Assembly (NCBI RefSeq): GCF_003044275.1
Contig: NZ_PZPL01000001.1
Location: 744,001 to 808,000 of the forward strand
Source: Rathayibacter caricis DSM 15933
Lineage (GTDB): Bacteria > Actinomycetota > Actinomycetes > Actinomycetales > Microbacteriaceae
Length of the DNA stretch: 64,000 nucleotides
Direction: 5' to 3'
This document shows positions 28,958 through 36,732 of the stretch, one piece after another. A program made the position numbers and the translations under genes. Each line of letters opens with the position of its first letter. Within the stretch, counting starts at the first letter, position 1. Below the pieces are notes generated by a model. That model did no database searches, was not told where the DNA came from, and saw nothing but the letters and a program-made list of their open reading frames with translations.

Positions 28958-28998
28958 ATCGTATACGCCGCCCGGGGTGGTGTCTGGAACCGTTTACA
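28958..28998 (-). promoter_or_regulatory. LacI-type operator and -10 of the GH65 operon
   Basis: TGGAACCGTTTACA (28985-28998) fits the symmetric LacI-family pattern TGNAANCGNTTNCA exactly. Downstream toward the gene, TACGAT (28958-28963 on the minus strand) is a possible -10, so the operator covers the expected -35 region. No LacI gene is adjacent. The rest of the 28882-29073 gap shows no gene. Confidence 0.65.
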
Positions 28999-29073
28999 CG
29001 TCCGTCATGTGCGCGCCTCGCGGCGTGCCTCTCGACGCCGCGCCCGGCGCAGGAGGCGGGCCCGACGCCTCCG

Positions 29074-29514
29074 TCACGCGCTCCTGTCGAGTTCGATCCG
29101 CGCGTCGGCGAGCTGGGAGACGCGGGCAGGGCTGATCTGCAGCGCTGCCGCGACGGCTTCGACGGTGTAGCCCCCGTCGCGGAGCTCGCGGACGGCCTCG
29201 CGTCGGAGATCGCCGGCGCGCCGCAGTGCCGCGCGCGCCTCCGCCTCGGCCCGGGCGCCCTCGTTCCACTTCGCGAGGACCTCGGCCGGCGCTTCGACGG
29301 TCACCCTCACGTCGACCTCGTCGAGGCCGACGTCGAGGAACACCGCGGCGAGTTCGCGTGCGGCAGTCGGTATGCGACGCGTGGAGATCGCGCCGCCCGT
29401 CGCCACGACGACGGCTCCGTTCGCGGCGGTCGAGGCGAGTTCGGGGATCTCGATCGTCCACCATCCGCCGCCGTCTCGGAAGGCGCGCGCTGCAAGGACC
29501 CGGGGTTCGCTCAT
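29074..29514 (-). CDS. hicB: HicB-like antitoxin with HTH domain
   Basis: 146 residues starting MSEPRVLAARAFRDGGGWW. The N-terminal half is the HicB partial RNase H-like fold (WWTIEIPEL at about 17-25, then the beta/alpha stretch to about residue 70). The C-terminal half has a helix-turn-helix (GYTVEAVAAALQISPARVSQL). HicB neutralises the HicA mRNA interferase and represses the operon. The start could also be 15 bases upstream at ATG 29529. Intact here, although its toxin partner is frameshifted. Confidence 0.82.
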   Translation of the reverse strand: MSEPRVLAARAFRDGGGWWTIEIPELASTAANGAVVVATGGAISTRRIPTAARELAAVFLDVGLDEVDVRVTVEAPAEVLAKWNEGARAEAEARAALRRAGDLRREAVRELRDGGYTVEAVAAALQISPARVSQLADARIELDRSA

Positions 29515-29519
29515 CGTGC

Positions 29520-29728
29520 TCAGTTCCATTCGCTCGGGGTGTCGTCGAAGGCCGCCTGCAGCTGCCGGATCAGGCCGGGCGAGACCTCGCCCCGGTGCTG
29601 AGCGAGCGTGAACGTCGTTCCTCCGCCGGTCCGACTCCACACCTCGTGGCTCCCCTCTGGCGAGTGCGCTGCCAGCCGCGCGAGCGGAGGAACCTCGCGA
29701 CGTCCCGGTACTTCTGCGGCTTGGTCAT
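29520..29728 (-). pseudogene. hicA: hicA toxin gene, interrupted by a one-base frameshift
   Basis: From ATG 29728 the frame reads MTKPQKYRDVARFLRSRGWQ, a HicA N-terminus, then goes off-family. The rest of HicA (GSHEVWSRTGGGTTF, AQHRGEVSPGLIRQLQ, ending SEWN) continues in another frame to a stop at 29520. One extra base in the run of four C (29652-29655, G on the coding strand) restores a 69-residue HicA with QRGSHEVW, including the catalytic His. Either the toxin is inactivated or the run was misread. It is upstream of, and adjacent to, hicB. The region 29729-29928 beyond it shows no gene. Confidence 0.8.
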
Positions 29729-29928
29729 CACCCTATTCCAGCCCTCCCTTGACGTCGAGTGTCAGGGTGGGATGGAAGTGGTGGAGGGTCTCGGATCGCC
29801 GGCGCTGTGGAGGGAGGTCGTCGAACCCGATGGACGACCGCCCGCTGAGGCGCGGCCGCCCGCGGTGCGAGCCGACATCCGCAGAGTCGAGGCGGGGCGG
29901 TAGCCCCGGTGATCGCCGCCTGTGAGCC

Positions 29929-30762
29929 TCAGTTCTGCGGCGCGGAGGCGTCCTCGACGGGCGGAGCGAGCCGGTGACGTCCGAGCGGGAGCATCAGCGG
30001 CGTACCGGAGGTGGGGTCGGTGATGATGCGGCTGTCGAGACCGAAGACCGCGCGGACCACGTCCTCGGTGAGCACCGCGGCGGGGGTGCCGGCGGCGTGC
30101 ACGGTGCCGTCGGCCAGGGCGACGAGGTGGTCGGCGTAGCGGGCCGCGAGGTTGAGGTCGTGCAGCACCATCACGACGGTCGTGCCGCGCGAGCGGTTGA
30201 GATCGACGAGGAGATCGAGCACCTCGACCTGGTGGCTGACGTCGAGGAACGTGGTCGGCTCGTCCAGCAGCAGCAGATCGGTCTCCTGCGCGAGGGCCAT
30301 GGCGATCCAGACGCGCTGGCGCTGCCCGCCCGAGAGCTCGTCGACCGCGCGGTCGGCGAGGGCGGCGGTGTCGGTGGCGTCCAGCGCCGTCGCCACAGCC
30401 TCGTCGTCGTGCGCGTTCCAGCGGCTCAGGATGCCCTGGTGCGGATGGCGTCCGCGGCCGACGAGATCGGCGACGGTGATCCCCTCCGGAGCGATCGGCG
30501 ACTGCGGGAGGAGGCCGAGCGTGCGCGCCAGCTGCTTCGCGGGCATCCGGTGCACGGCCTTGCCGTCGAGCAGGACGGTGCCGGCGCGCGGGGCGAGCAG
30601 GCGCGACATCGAGCGCAGGAGGGTCGACTTGCCGCAGGCGTTCGCGCCGACGATCGCGGTGATCCGGCCGGGCGGGACGACGAGGTCGAGGCCGTCGACG
30701 ACGGTGCGGTCGCCGTAGCCGAGGGTGAGGCTCTCGACGGTGAGGGTGTGCTCGGCGGTCAC
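29929..30762 (-). CDS. Iron-siderophore ABC transporter, ATP-binding protein
   Basis: 277 residues, FepC/FecE type. Walker A is GANACGKST (about 36-44), the Q-loop is LGLLPQSP, the ABC signature is ELSGGQRQRVWIAMA, and Walker B is LLLLDEPTTFLD with the H-loop VLHDLNLA. It powers ferric-siderophore import. The GTG start at 30762 overlaps the permease stop by four bases (GTGA). It is the last gene of a four-gene operon whose every junction overlaps by four bases. Confidence 0.96.
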   Translation of the reverse strand: MTAEHTLTVESLTLGYGDRTVVDGLDLVVPPGRITAIVGANACGKSTLLRSMSRLLAPRAGTVLLDGKAVHRMPAKQLARTLGLLPQSPIAPEGITVADLVGRGRHPHQGILSRWNAHDDEAVATALDATDTAALADRAVDELSGGQRQRVWIAMALAQETDLLLLDEPTTFLDVSHQVEVLDLLVDLNRSRGTTVVMVLHDLNLAARYADHLVALADGTVHAAGTPAAVLTEDVVRAVFGLDSRIITDPTSGTPLMLPLGRHRLAPPVEDASAPQN

Positions 30763-31814
30763 AGGGACCCTCCCGATCGGTTGCTGCGGATGATGAGGTA
30801 GATCAGGTAGGGGGCGCCGAGGACCCCGGTCACGACTCCGACCGGGTAGCGCAGCCCCAGCGCGTACTGCCCGACGAGGTCGGCGACGAGCACGAGCAGC
30901 GCGCCGACGAGGGCCGACGGCACCAGGAGGGAGGCGCCCGGGCCGATGAGGCGCGCCGCGATGGGTCCGGACAGGAACGCGACGAAGGCGATCGGTCCGG
31001 CGGCGGCCGTGGCGAACGCGATGAGGCCGACGGCCGCGACGATCACGACGAGGCGCGTGCGGTTCACCCGGATGCCGAGGGCCGAGGCGGTGTCGTCGCC
31101 GAGCTGCGTGCCGGCGAGGTCGCGGGAGCTGAGCAGCAGAACCGGGGTCAGCACGACGACGGCCACGAGGACCGGGACGACCTCCTCCCAGCGCGCCCCG
31201 TTCAGGCTGCCGGTGAGCCAGCGGCTCGCCTCCTGGAAGTCGAAGGCGGCGGCGCGGGACAGGATGTACGCGGTGACGCTGTCGAGCATGGCGGCGACGC
31301 CGATGCCGATGAGGATCAGCCGCGTGCCCGCGACTCCGCTGCGGTAGGCGAGGGCGTAGACCACCAGGGCGACCGCCAGACCGGCGGTGATCGCGAGGAT
31401 CGAGACCTGCGTGGATCCGAGCGACAGCGTCACGATGGCGAAGGCCGCGGCGGCGGAGGCGCCCGCGCTGATGCCGATGATGTCGGGGCTCGCGAGCGGG
31501 TTCCGCAGCATGGTCTGGAAGCTGACGCCGCCGAGGCCGAAGCAGAGGCCCACGAGCACCGCGAGCACGGCGCGCGGGAGGCGGAGGCGGCCGACGGTGA
31601 AGGAGGCGCCCGGCACCTGCTCGCCGAGGATCACCCGGAGCACCTCGTCGGGGGTGTAGACGGTCTGGCCGTAGACGAGCGAGAGCGCGAAGGCGACGAC
31701 GACCGCGACGGCGAGCACCGCGACGACCGAGCGGCGGCGGGCGCCTCGACGGCGACGACCGGCGGCGACCGCGACGGCGGTGGCGGAGTGGCTCCGCTCG
31801 AGCACCCCGGTCAC
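30759..31814 (-). CDS. FecCD-type iron-siderophore permease (second)
   Basis: 351 residues with about nine to ten membrane helices. It begins VTGVLERSHS and carries FecCD signatures: LPRAVLAVLVGLCFGLGGVSFQ, RNPLASPDIIGISAGAS and GPIAFVAFLSGPIAARLIG. It pairs with the other permease to form the channel. GTG 31814 overlaps the upstream permease stop by four bases. A longer upstream reading in this frame is a shadow of the other permease. Confidence 0.94.
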   Translation of the reverse strand: MTGVLERSHSATAVAVAAGRRRRGARRRSVVAVLAVAVVVAFALSLVYGQTVYTPDEVLRVILGEQVPGASFTVGRLRLPRAVLAVLVGLCFGLGGVSFQTMLRNPLASPDIIGISAGASAAAAFAIVTLSLGSTQVSILAITAGLAVALVVYALAYRSGVAGTRLILIGIGVAAMLDSVTAYILSRAAAFDFQEASRWLTGSLNGARWEEVVPVLVAVVVLTPVLLLSSRDLAGTQLGDDTASALGIRVNRTRLVVIVAAVGLIAFATAAAGPIAFVAFLSGPIAARLIGPGASLLVPSALVGALLVLVADLVGQYALGLRYPVGVVTGVLGAPYLIYLIIRSNRSGGSL

Positions 31815-32854
31815 AGCTCGCGCACCTTCTGGCGGCGGACGATCGCGATGAAGACGGGAGCGCCGATCAGCGCGGTGATGATGCCGACGTCGATCTCGCT
31901 GGGGCGCGCGACGATGCGACCCACGACATCGGCGCCGGTGAGGAGGATCGCGCCGGCGACGGCCGAGAACGGCAGCAGCCAGCGGTGGTCGACTCCGACG
32001 ATCAGGCGGCAGGCGTGCGGGACGACGAGTCCGACGAAGCCGATCGGTCCGGTGATCGCGGTCGTCGCTCCGCAGAGGACCACCGCGCCCAGTGCCGCGG
32101 CGCCCCGGGCGACGGCGACGCGCTCGCCGAGACCCGCGGCGAGCTCGTCGCCGAGCGCCAGGGTGTTGAGGCTCTTGGCCGAGAGCACGCAGATCGCGAA
32201 GCCGACCGCGAGGAACGGCAGGACCTGGCCGATGCTCGCGAAGGTGCCGCCGCCCACTCCGCCGATCTGCCACGAGCGGATGCCGCCCGAGAGGTCGGCG
32301 CGGGGCAGGACGATCGCGCTGATCACCGAGACGAGGGCGGCCGAGGTGGCGGCGCCGGCGAGCGCGAGCTTGAGCGGAGTCGCTCCCCCGCGGCCGAGGG
32401 ATCCGACGACGTAGACGAAGACGGCCGCGACGGCGGCGCCTCCGATCGCGACCCAGATGAAGCCGGTGGCGGTGCTGAGACCGAAGAAGACGATGCCGGT
32501 GACGACGGCGAGCGAGGCCCCGGTGTTCACTCCGAGGATCCCCGGATCGGCGAGCGGATTGCGGGTGACGCCCTGCATCAGCACGCCGGCCACCCCGAGG
32601 GCGGCGCCGGCGGTCATCGCGAGGACCGTGCGCGGGAGGCGCTTGGCGACCGCGGCCTGCCCGAAGCCGTCGGTCGAGCCTCCGAAGGCCGCGACCACAT
32701 CGCTCCAGGCGACCTCGCGCGAGCCGATCATGACCGAGAGCACGCCCACGCCGACGAGTACTGCGACCGCGACGAGCAGCCAGAGCGCACGCAGACGCCG
32801 CGGACGTCGCACAGCGGCGACGCCCGCGGCGGCAGGCGGGGCGGTGAGGGTCAC
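31811..32854 (-). CDS. FecCD-type iron-siderophore permease (first)
   Basis: 347 residues with about ten membrane helices. Signatures are LPRTVLAMTAGAALGVAGVLMQ, TRNPLADPGILGVNTGAS and GPIGFVGLVVPHACRLIVG, the last being the coupling-helix region for the ATPase. GTG 32854 overlaps the binding-protein stop by four bases. It heterodimerises with the following permease. Confidence 0.94.
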   Translation of the reverse strand: MTLTAPPAAAGVAAVRRPRRLRALWLLVAVAVLVGVGVLSVMIGSREVAWSDVVAAFGGSTDGFGQAAVAKRLPRTVLAMTAGAALGVAGVLMQGVTRNPLADPGILGVNTGASLAVVTGIVFFGLSTATGFIWVAIGGAAVAAVFVYVVGSLGRGGATPLKLALAGAATSAALVSVISAIVLPRADLSGGIRSWQIGGVGGGTFASIGQVLPFLAVGFAICVLSAKSLNTLALGDELAAGLGERVAVARGAAALGAVVLCGATTAITGPIGFVGLVVPHACRLIVGVDHRWLLPFSAVAGAILLTGADVVGRIVARPSEIDVGIITALIGAPVFIAIVRRQKVREL

Positions 32855-33870
32855 TTCGCCTTGTCGGCGGCCTCGGCCAGGAGGCCCAGGTAGTCGTCGA
32901 GGACGTACGAGATCGACAGCGGGGTCGGGTTCGCGGCGGTGCCCAGCGGGGTGGACGGGAGGCGGACGATGGCGTCGTTCGCGACGGCCGGGATCTGCGA
33001 GAGCAGCGGGTCGGCCTTGAGCGTGTTCACGAGCTCGTCGTCGCCGTAGGTCACGATCACGTCGACGTCGTCGAACGCGTCGGCCTGCTCGGCGCTCTGC
33101 GTGAGCGAGAACGCGTCGGTGGTCGCCGAGGCGGTCTCGATGCTGCCGGGGGTGGTCAGGCCGAGGTCGGCGAAGAAGGCCGGACGGGTGTCGTGCGTCG
33201 TGTAGAAGCTGACCTGGCTGAGGTCGGTCGGGTCGACATGGGTGAGGAACATGGCGGAGGTGCCCTCGAGCTGCGGGTAGGCGGCGGCCGCCTCCTGGAT
33301 CTCGCCCTCGAGCTCGGTGACGAGCTCCTCGCCCTCGGCGGCCATGCCCATGGCCTCGCTGTTGAAGGTGATGGTGTCGCGCCAGGAGGTGCCCCACGCG
33401 GTGTCGGGGTAGGCGACGACGGGAGCGATCTCGCTCAGGGTGTCGTAGTCCTCCTGCGTCAGGCCGGAGTAGGCGGCGAGGATCACGTCGGGCTGCGTGT
33501 CGGCGACGGCCTCGAAGTCGATGCCGTCGGTCTCGTCGAAGAGGACGGGGGTCTCGCCGCCGAGCTCCTCGAGCTTCGCGGAGACCCAGGGCAGGAGTCC
33601 GTCGCCGTCGTCGTCGCCGAAGTTGGCGGCGGCCATGCCCACGGGGACGACGCCCAGCGCGAGCGGGACCTCGTGGTTCGCCCAGTTGACGGTCGCGACG
33701 CGCTCGGGCTGGGACTCGATGGTCGTCGTGCCCAGCGCGTGCTCGATGGTGATGGGGGTGAAATCGCTGTCCGCCCCCTCCGATCCGGTCGCGGCGGACG
33801 AGCAGCCGGCGAGACCGGCGGTGAGCAGTGCGGTCGCGAGCAGTGCGAGCGGCTTGGTGACGCGGGGCAT
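32851..33870 (-). CDS. Iron-siderophore ABC transporter, substrate-binding lipoprotein
   Basis: 339 residues from ATG 33870. The N-terminus MPRVTKPLALLATALLTAGLAGCSS is split here as a signal peptide MPRVTKPLALLATALLTAGL with lipobox LAGC, so the mature protein is lipid-anchored outside. The body is a class III (FepB/FhuD-like) binding protein (ATVNWANHEVPLALGVVP, then QPDVILAAYSG). AAGGGA lies before the ATG; a longer frame to 33939 lacks a signal peptide at its start. First gene of the uptake operon, with a DtxR/IdeR box just upstream. Confidence 0.93.
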   Translation of the reverse strand: MPRVTKPLALLATALLTAGLAGCSSAATGSEGADSDFTPITIEHALGTTTIESQPERVATVNWANHEVPLALGVVPVGMAAANFGDDDGDGLLPWVSAKLEELGGETPVLFDETDGIDFEAVADTQPDVILAAYSGLTQEDYDTLSEIAPVVAYPDTAWGTSWRDTITFNSEAMGMAAEGEELVTELEGEIQEAAAAYPQLEGTSAMFLTHVDPTDLSQVSFYTTHDTRPAFFADLGLTTPGSIETASATTDAFSLTQSAEQADAFDDVDVIVTYGDDELVNTLKADPLLSQIPAVANDAIVRLPSTPLGTAANPTPLSISYVLDDYLGLLAEAADKAK

Positions 33871-33921
33871 CGTTCCCTTTCGGAAGGCGGTTCCAGGAGT
33901 GTCGGTCGAGTGGACCGAGAG

Positions 33922-33940
33922 TAAGGATAGCCTAACCAAT
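33922..33940 (-). promoter_or_regulatory. DtxR/IdeR iron box
   Basis: TAAGGATAGCCTAACCAAT matches the 19-base DtxR/IdeR consensus TWAGGTTAGSCTAACCTWA at 16 positions. It is 52 bases upstream of the siderophore-binding protein gene. The operon should therefore be repressed when iron is plentiful. Confidence 0.85.
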
Positions 33941-33954
33941 ATGTGAGGGATTCT

Positions 33955-34476
33955 TCAGGCTGCGGCGAGCTTCTCGACCGTGCGGAGGTTCCGGGTGGTC
34001 GTGGTGGCGCGGTAGGCGGCGCGGGCCAGGACCTTCGCCGCCGGAGTGTCCGTGGACGACCCGCGCGGGCAGCGCCAGTAGAGGACTCCCGCGCCCCTCT
34101 GCAGGAGGTCGACGTCGTTCGTGCCGATCGCGGCGAGGGCGTCGTCGAGTGCGGCGTCGCTCGAGCCGAAGACGACGTACGGATGCGCGACGTCGTCGAT
34201 CCGCTCGAACGGGTACGCGCGGGCGACCGCGGCGAGCGCCTCCTGCTCGACGAGGACGATCCAGGCGTCGTAGCCGAAGCGCTCCTCCAGCGCGGCCTCG
34301 AGGGCGGGCTTCAGCTCGGCGGGGTCGCGGTCGGAGTCGAAGGCCGCGTTGCCGCTCGCGAGGACCGTGCGGACTCCCGCGCCGCCGATGCTCTCGACGA
34401 CCGCCGCGAGGTCGGCGCTGCGGACCGTGCGTCCGTTGACGTTCACTCCGCGCAGCAGCGCCAGGTAGCGGGTCAT
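33955..34476 (-). CDS. DUF1697 family protein
   Basis: 173 residues starting MTRYLALLRGVNVNGR, the hallmark of DUF1697, followed by LASGNAAFDSDRD, an alpha/beta middle and TTTRNLRTVEKL at the end, also conserved in the family. The function is unknown. It lies upstream of the iron box on the same strand, so it is probably a separate unit. It is divergent from the gene at 34499 with only 22 bases between starts. Confidence 0.9.
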   Translation of the reverse strand: MTRYLALLRGVNVNGRTVRSADLAAVVESIGGAGVRTVLASGNAAFDSDRDPAELKPALEAALEERFGYDAWIVLVEQEALAAVARAYPFERIDDVAHPYVVFGSSDAALDDALAAIGTNDVDLLQRGAGVLYWRCPRGSSTDTPAAKVLARAAYRATTTTRNLRTVEKLAAA

Positions 34477-34486
34477 GCCGCGACGG

Positions 34487-34492
34487 TAGCGT
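34487..34492 (+). promoter_or_regulatory. -10 element for a leaderless mRNA
   Basis: TAGCGT ends six bases before ATG 34499, matching the TANNNT-N6/7-start pattern seen also at 4941, 23319 and 35262. It lies within the 22-base gap to the divergent DUF1697 gene. Confidence 0.45.
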
Positions 34493-34498
34493 GACGGC

Positions 34499-35230
34499 AT
34501 GGTGCTGGGAAGCGGACGACGACGCGCGGAGCCGACTCTCGAGGACGCGATCCTGCAGGCGAGCACGCGCGGGCCGGGCGCGCGGACCCGCGCCGAGCTC
34601 ACTCCTCCGTCGGGTCGGCATCTCGTGCTGCCCGAGACCTCGGGGACGGTGCTCGCGATCGACGTCGACGCGCTCGTCGCGCTCGCGGCGCGGGAGGACC
34701 TGTTCGTAGCGCTGGAGCGGCGGGCAGGCTCTTTCGCGGTGGCCGCGACTCCGCTGCTCTCGTGGTGGTCGGCCGATGAGACGGTGCCCGACGAGGCCCA
34801 GGAGCGGCGGATCGACGCGCAGGCGCTCGCCGCGGTCGTGCTCGGGGCGGGGCCGGGGGCGGATGTGGACTCGCGGCTGGACGCGCTCGCGGCGGCGGCG
34901 GACCTGGACGGGCTGGCGTCGGCACTGGCGCTGCTCGCCCGGGTGCCGGACCCGCCGGCGGCGTACCAGGATCCGGAGGGGTTCCTGCGGGTGATCGCTC
35001 CGGAGTCGCCGTTCGAGCGGCGACTGACCGTGCTGTCCCGCGTGGAGGCGCCGGCGGAGGCGCTGCTGCTGGTGCTGCGGGACTGCGCGTTCACGGCGAC
35101 GCTGCCCCGGCGGCGCGCGGCGATCGCGGCCCTCGCGGAGCGACTCCGGGCGTCGGACCCGTCGGCGCGGGTCGAGGAGCTCGCGGTCGCGGTGGACGCG
35201 GCGCTGGAGAAGCGCTGGGGCGTGCTGTGA
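34499..35230 (+). CDS. Hypothetical soluble protein, weakly DUF2254-like
   Basis: 243 residues, no membrane helix or signal peptide. SGTVLAIDVDALVALAARED and the following LERRAGSFAVAATPLLSWW recall, from memory, the barrel-like middle part of DUF2254 membrane proteins; the rest is alanine/leucine-rich helices. If correct, this is a version lacking the membrane half. No catalytic motif is visible. It is followed 43 bases later by the acetyltransferase gene, which has its own -10 element. Confidence 0.6.
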   Translation: MVLGSGRRRAEPTLEDAILQASTRGPGARTRAELTPPSGRHLVLPETSGTVLAIDVDALVALAAREDLFVALERRAGSFAVAATPLLSWWSADETVPDEAQERRIDAQALAAVVLGAGPGADVDSRLDALAAAADLDGLASALALLARVPDPPAAYQDPEGFLRVIAPESPFERRLTVLSRVEAPAEALLLVLRDCAFTATLPRRRAAIAALAERLRASDPSARVEELAVAVDAALEKRWGVL

Positions 35231-35261
35231 GGTGCGGCCCCCGCGAGCACGGGCCGGTGAA

Positions 35262-35267
35262 TAGGCT
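35262..35267 (+). promoter_or_regulatory. -10 element for a leaderless acetyltransferase mRNA
   Basis: TAGGCT ends six bases before ATG 35274, with no Shine-Dalgarno sequence between. This supports ATG 35274 as the start and a leaderless transcript. Confidence 0.45.
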
Positions 35268-35273
35268 GGTCGG

Positions 35274-36557
35274 ATGTCCCTCCCCGGTCTCGACTTCCGC
35301 CACTTCCCCGCCGCACTGACCGCCGAGGGCGGTCCCGACGCCGCCACCCGCGCCTGGGGCACCGCGATCAACGCGGGGTTCCACGAGAAGGAGTACTCGG
35401 CCGAGCAGTGGCGCGACTGGGCCGAGCACATGGTCGCCGACCAGCGCTTCCTGACCGCGGTGCACGACTCCGACGCCCCCGAGGGCCTGGACGGCGCGGC
35501 GGTCCCCGTCGCCACGTACGCCGCTTTCCCCGGCACGCTGCAGGTCGGCCGCGGCAGGACCCTCGACGCGCACCTCGTCTCGCAGGTGACCGTGCGGGCC
35601 ACCCACCGGCGCCGCGGGATCCTGCGCGCCATGATCACCGACGACCTCGACCGCGCCCGCGAGGCCGGCGCCGCCGTCGCGCTGCTGACCGCCAGCGAGG
35701 CCTCCATCTACCGCCGCTTCGGCTTCGGCCGCTCCGCCTTCACCCGCTCGATCCGCGTCGACACCGGTCCGCGCTTCGCCCTGCAGGTCGAGCCGGCCGG
35801 ACGCGTCGAGGTCGTCTCGACCCCGTGGCTGCAGTCGCGGGTCGAGGAGGTCTTCGCGGCGTTCCACGCGCGCACCCCGGGGTCCATCACGCGCCAGTCG
35901 CGGGCCGCGGGCAACGCGGTCGGCATGGAGACGGGCGAGACCGTGTCGGGACCCTCCGTCCGCTCGGCCGTGCACCTGGACTCCGAGGGCGTGCTCGACG
36001 GATACGTCACCTACCGCGCCACCGGGCCGGACGACGACGACCGCACCCTCGCGGTCGTCGACCTCGTCGCCGCGACGGAGGACGCGTACCTCGGCCTCTG
36101 GGGCTTCCTCGGCGCCGTCGACCTCGCGTCGACCGTCACGTGGGACATGGCTCCGCTCGACGACCCGCTCACCTGGGCGCTGCGCGACGCGCGCGTGGTG
36201 CAGGTGACCACGGTCTCCGACCTGATCTGGACCCGAGTCCTCGATGTCGCGGCGGCGTTCGGCGCGCGTCCGTGGACGAGCGACGGCGAGCTGGTGATCG
36301 CGGTGAGGGACGCCCTCGGGCTCGTCGACGGCGGCTACCGGATCACGGTCGACGGCGGGGAGGGGCGCGTCGAGCGCACCGACGCGGCCGCGGTGCTCGA
36401 GCTCGACGTCGCCGACCTCGGCACGCTGCTGCTCGGATCGGCACGCCCGTCGACGCTCGCCCGCGCGGGCGCCGTGGTGCTGGCTCCGGAGGACCGCGAG
36501 CGGGTCGACCGCTTCTTCGCACCGGTCGCGGAGCCGTACTGCATCTCGTTCTTCTGA
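35274..36557 (+). CDS. Eis-like GNAT N-acetyltransferase
   Basis: 427 residues in the tripartite Eis layout: an N-terminal GNAT domain (acetyl-CoA loop VSQVTVRATHRRRGILRAM, about 102-120), a second GNAT-like region and an SCP2-like C-terminal domain. The protein ends CISFF; a Phe carboxylate at the C-terminus acts as catalytic base in Eis. ASIYRRFGFG and MAPLDDPLTWALRDAR are further family marks. Eis-type enzymes acetylate amines, including aminoglycosides and peptides; the natural substrate here is unknown. Confidence 0.93.
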   Translation: MSLPGLDFRHFPAALTAEGGPDAATRAWGTAINAGFHEKEYSAEQWRDWAEHMVADQRFLTAVHDSDAPEGLDGAAVPVATYAAFPGTLQVGRGRTLDAHLVSQVTVRATHRRRGILRAMITDDLDRAREAGAAVALLTASEASIYRRFGFGRSAFTRSIRVDTGPRFALQVEPAGRVEVVSTPWLQSRVEEVFAAFHARTPGSITRQSRAAGNAVGMETGETVSGPSVRSAVHLDSEGVLDGYVTYRATGPDDDDRTLAVVDLVAATEDAYLGLWGFLGAVDLASTVTWDMAPLDDPLTWALRDARVVQVTTVSDLIWTRVLDVAAAFGARPWTSDGELVIAVRDALGLVDGGYRITVDGGEGRVERTDAAAVLELDVADLGTLLLGSARPSTLARAGAVVLAPEDRERVDRFFAPVAEPYCISFF

Positions 36558-36585
36558 TCCGGTAGGGCGCTCGGAGCCGCACACA

Positions 36586-36641
36586 TAAGGCTCAGAGCCG
36601 GGCTCCAGCGGCATTCGCCCCAGTCGGAACGCTGAGCCTTA
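36586..36641. repeat. Inverted repeat between genes
   Basis: TAAGGCTCAG (36586-36595) and CTGAGCCTTA (36632-36641) are perfect 10-base inverted arms around 36 bases. It follows the acetyltransferase gene by 28 bases and could act as a terminator or be another dispersed element. The rest of the gap to 36732 holds only the GGAGG before the next gene. Confidence 0.5.
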
Positions 36642-36732
36642 CTTCTGCAGGCCTCGCGACTCGCAGGCTCCTCCGGGCGTCCCCGCATGCGGCGTCGGTC
36701 ATGCTGGAGGACCCCCCAACCTGGAGGTCCGC

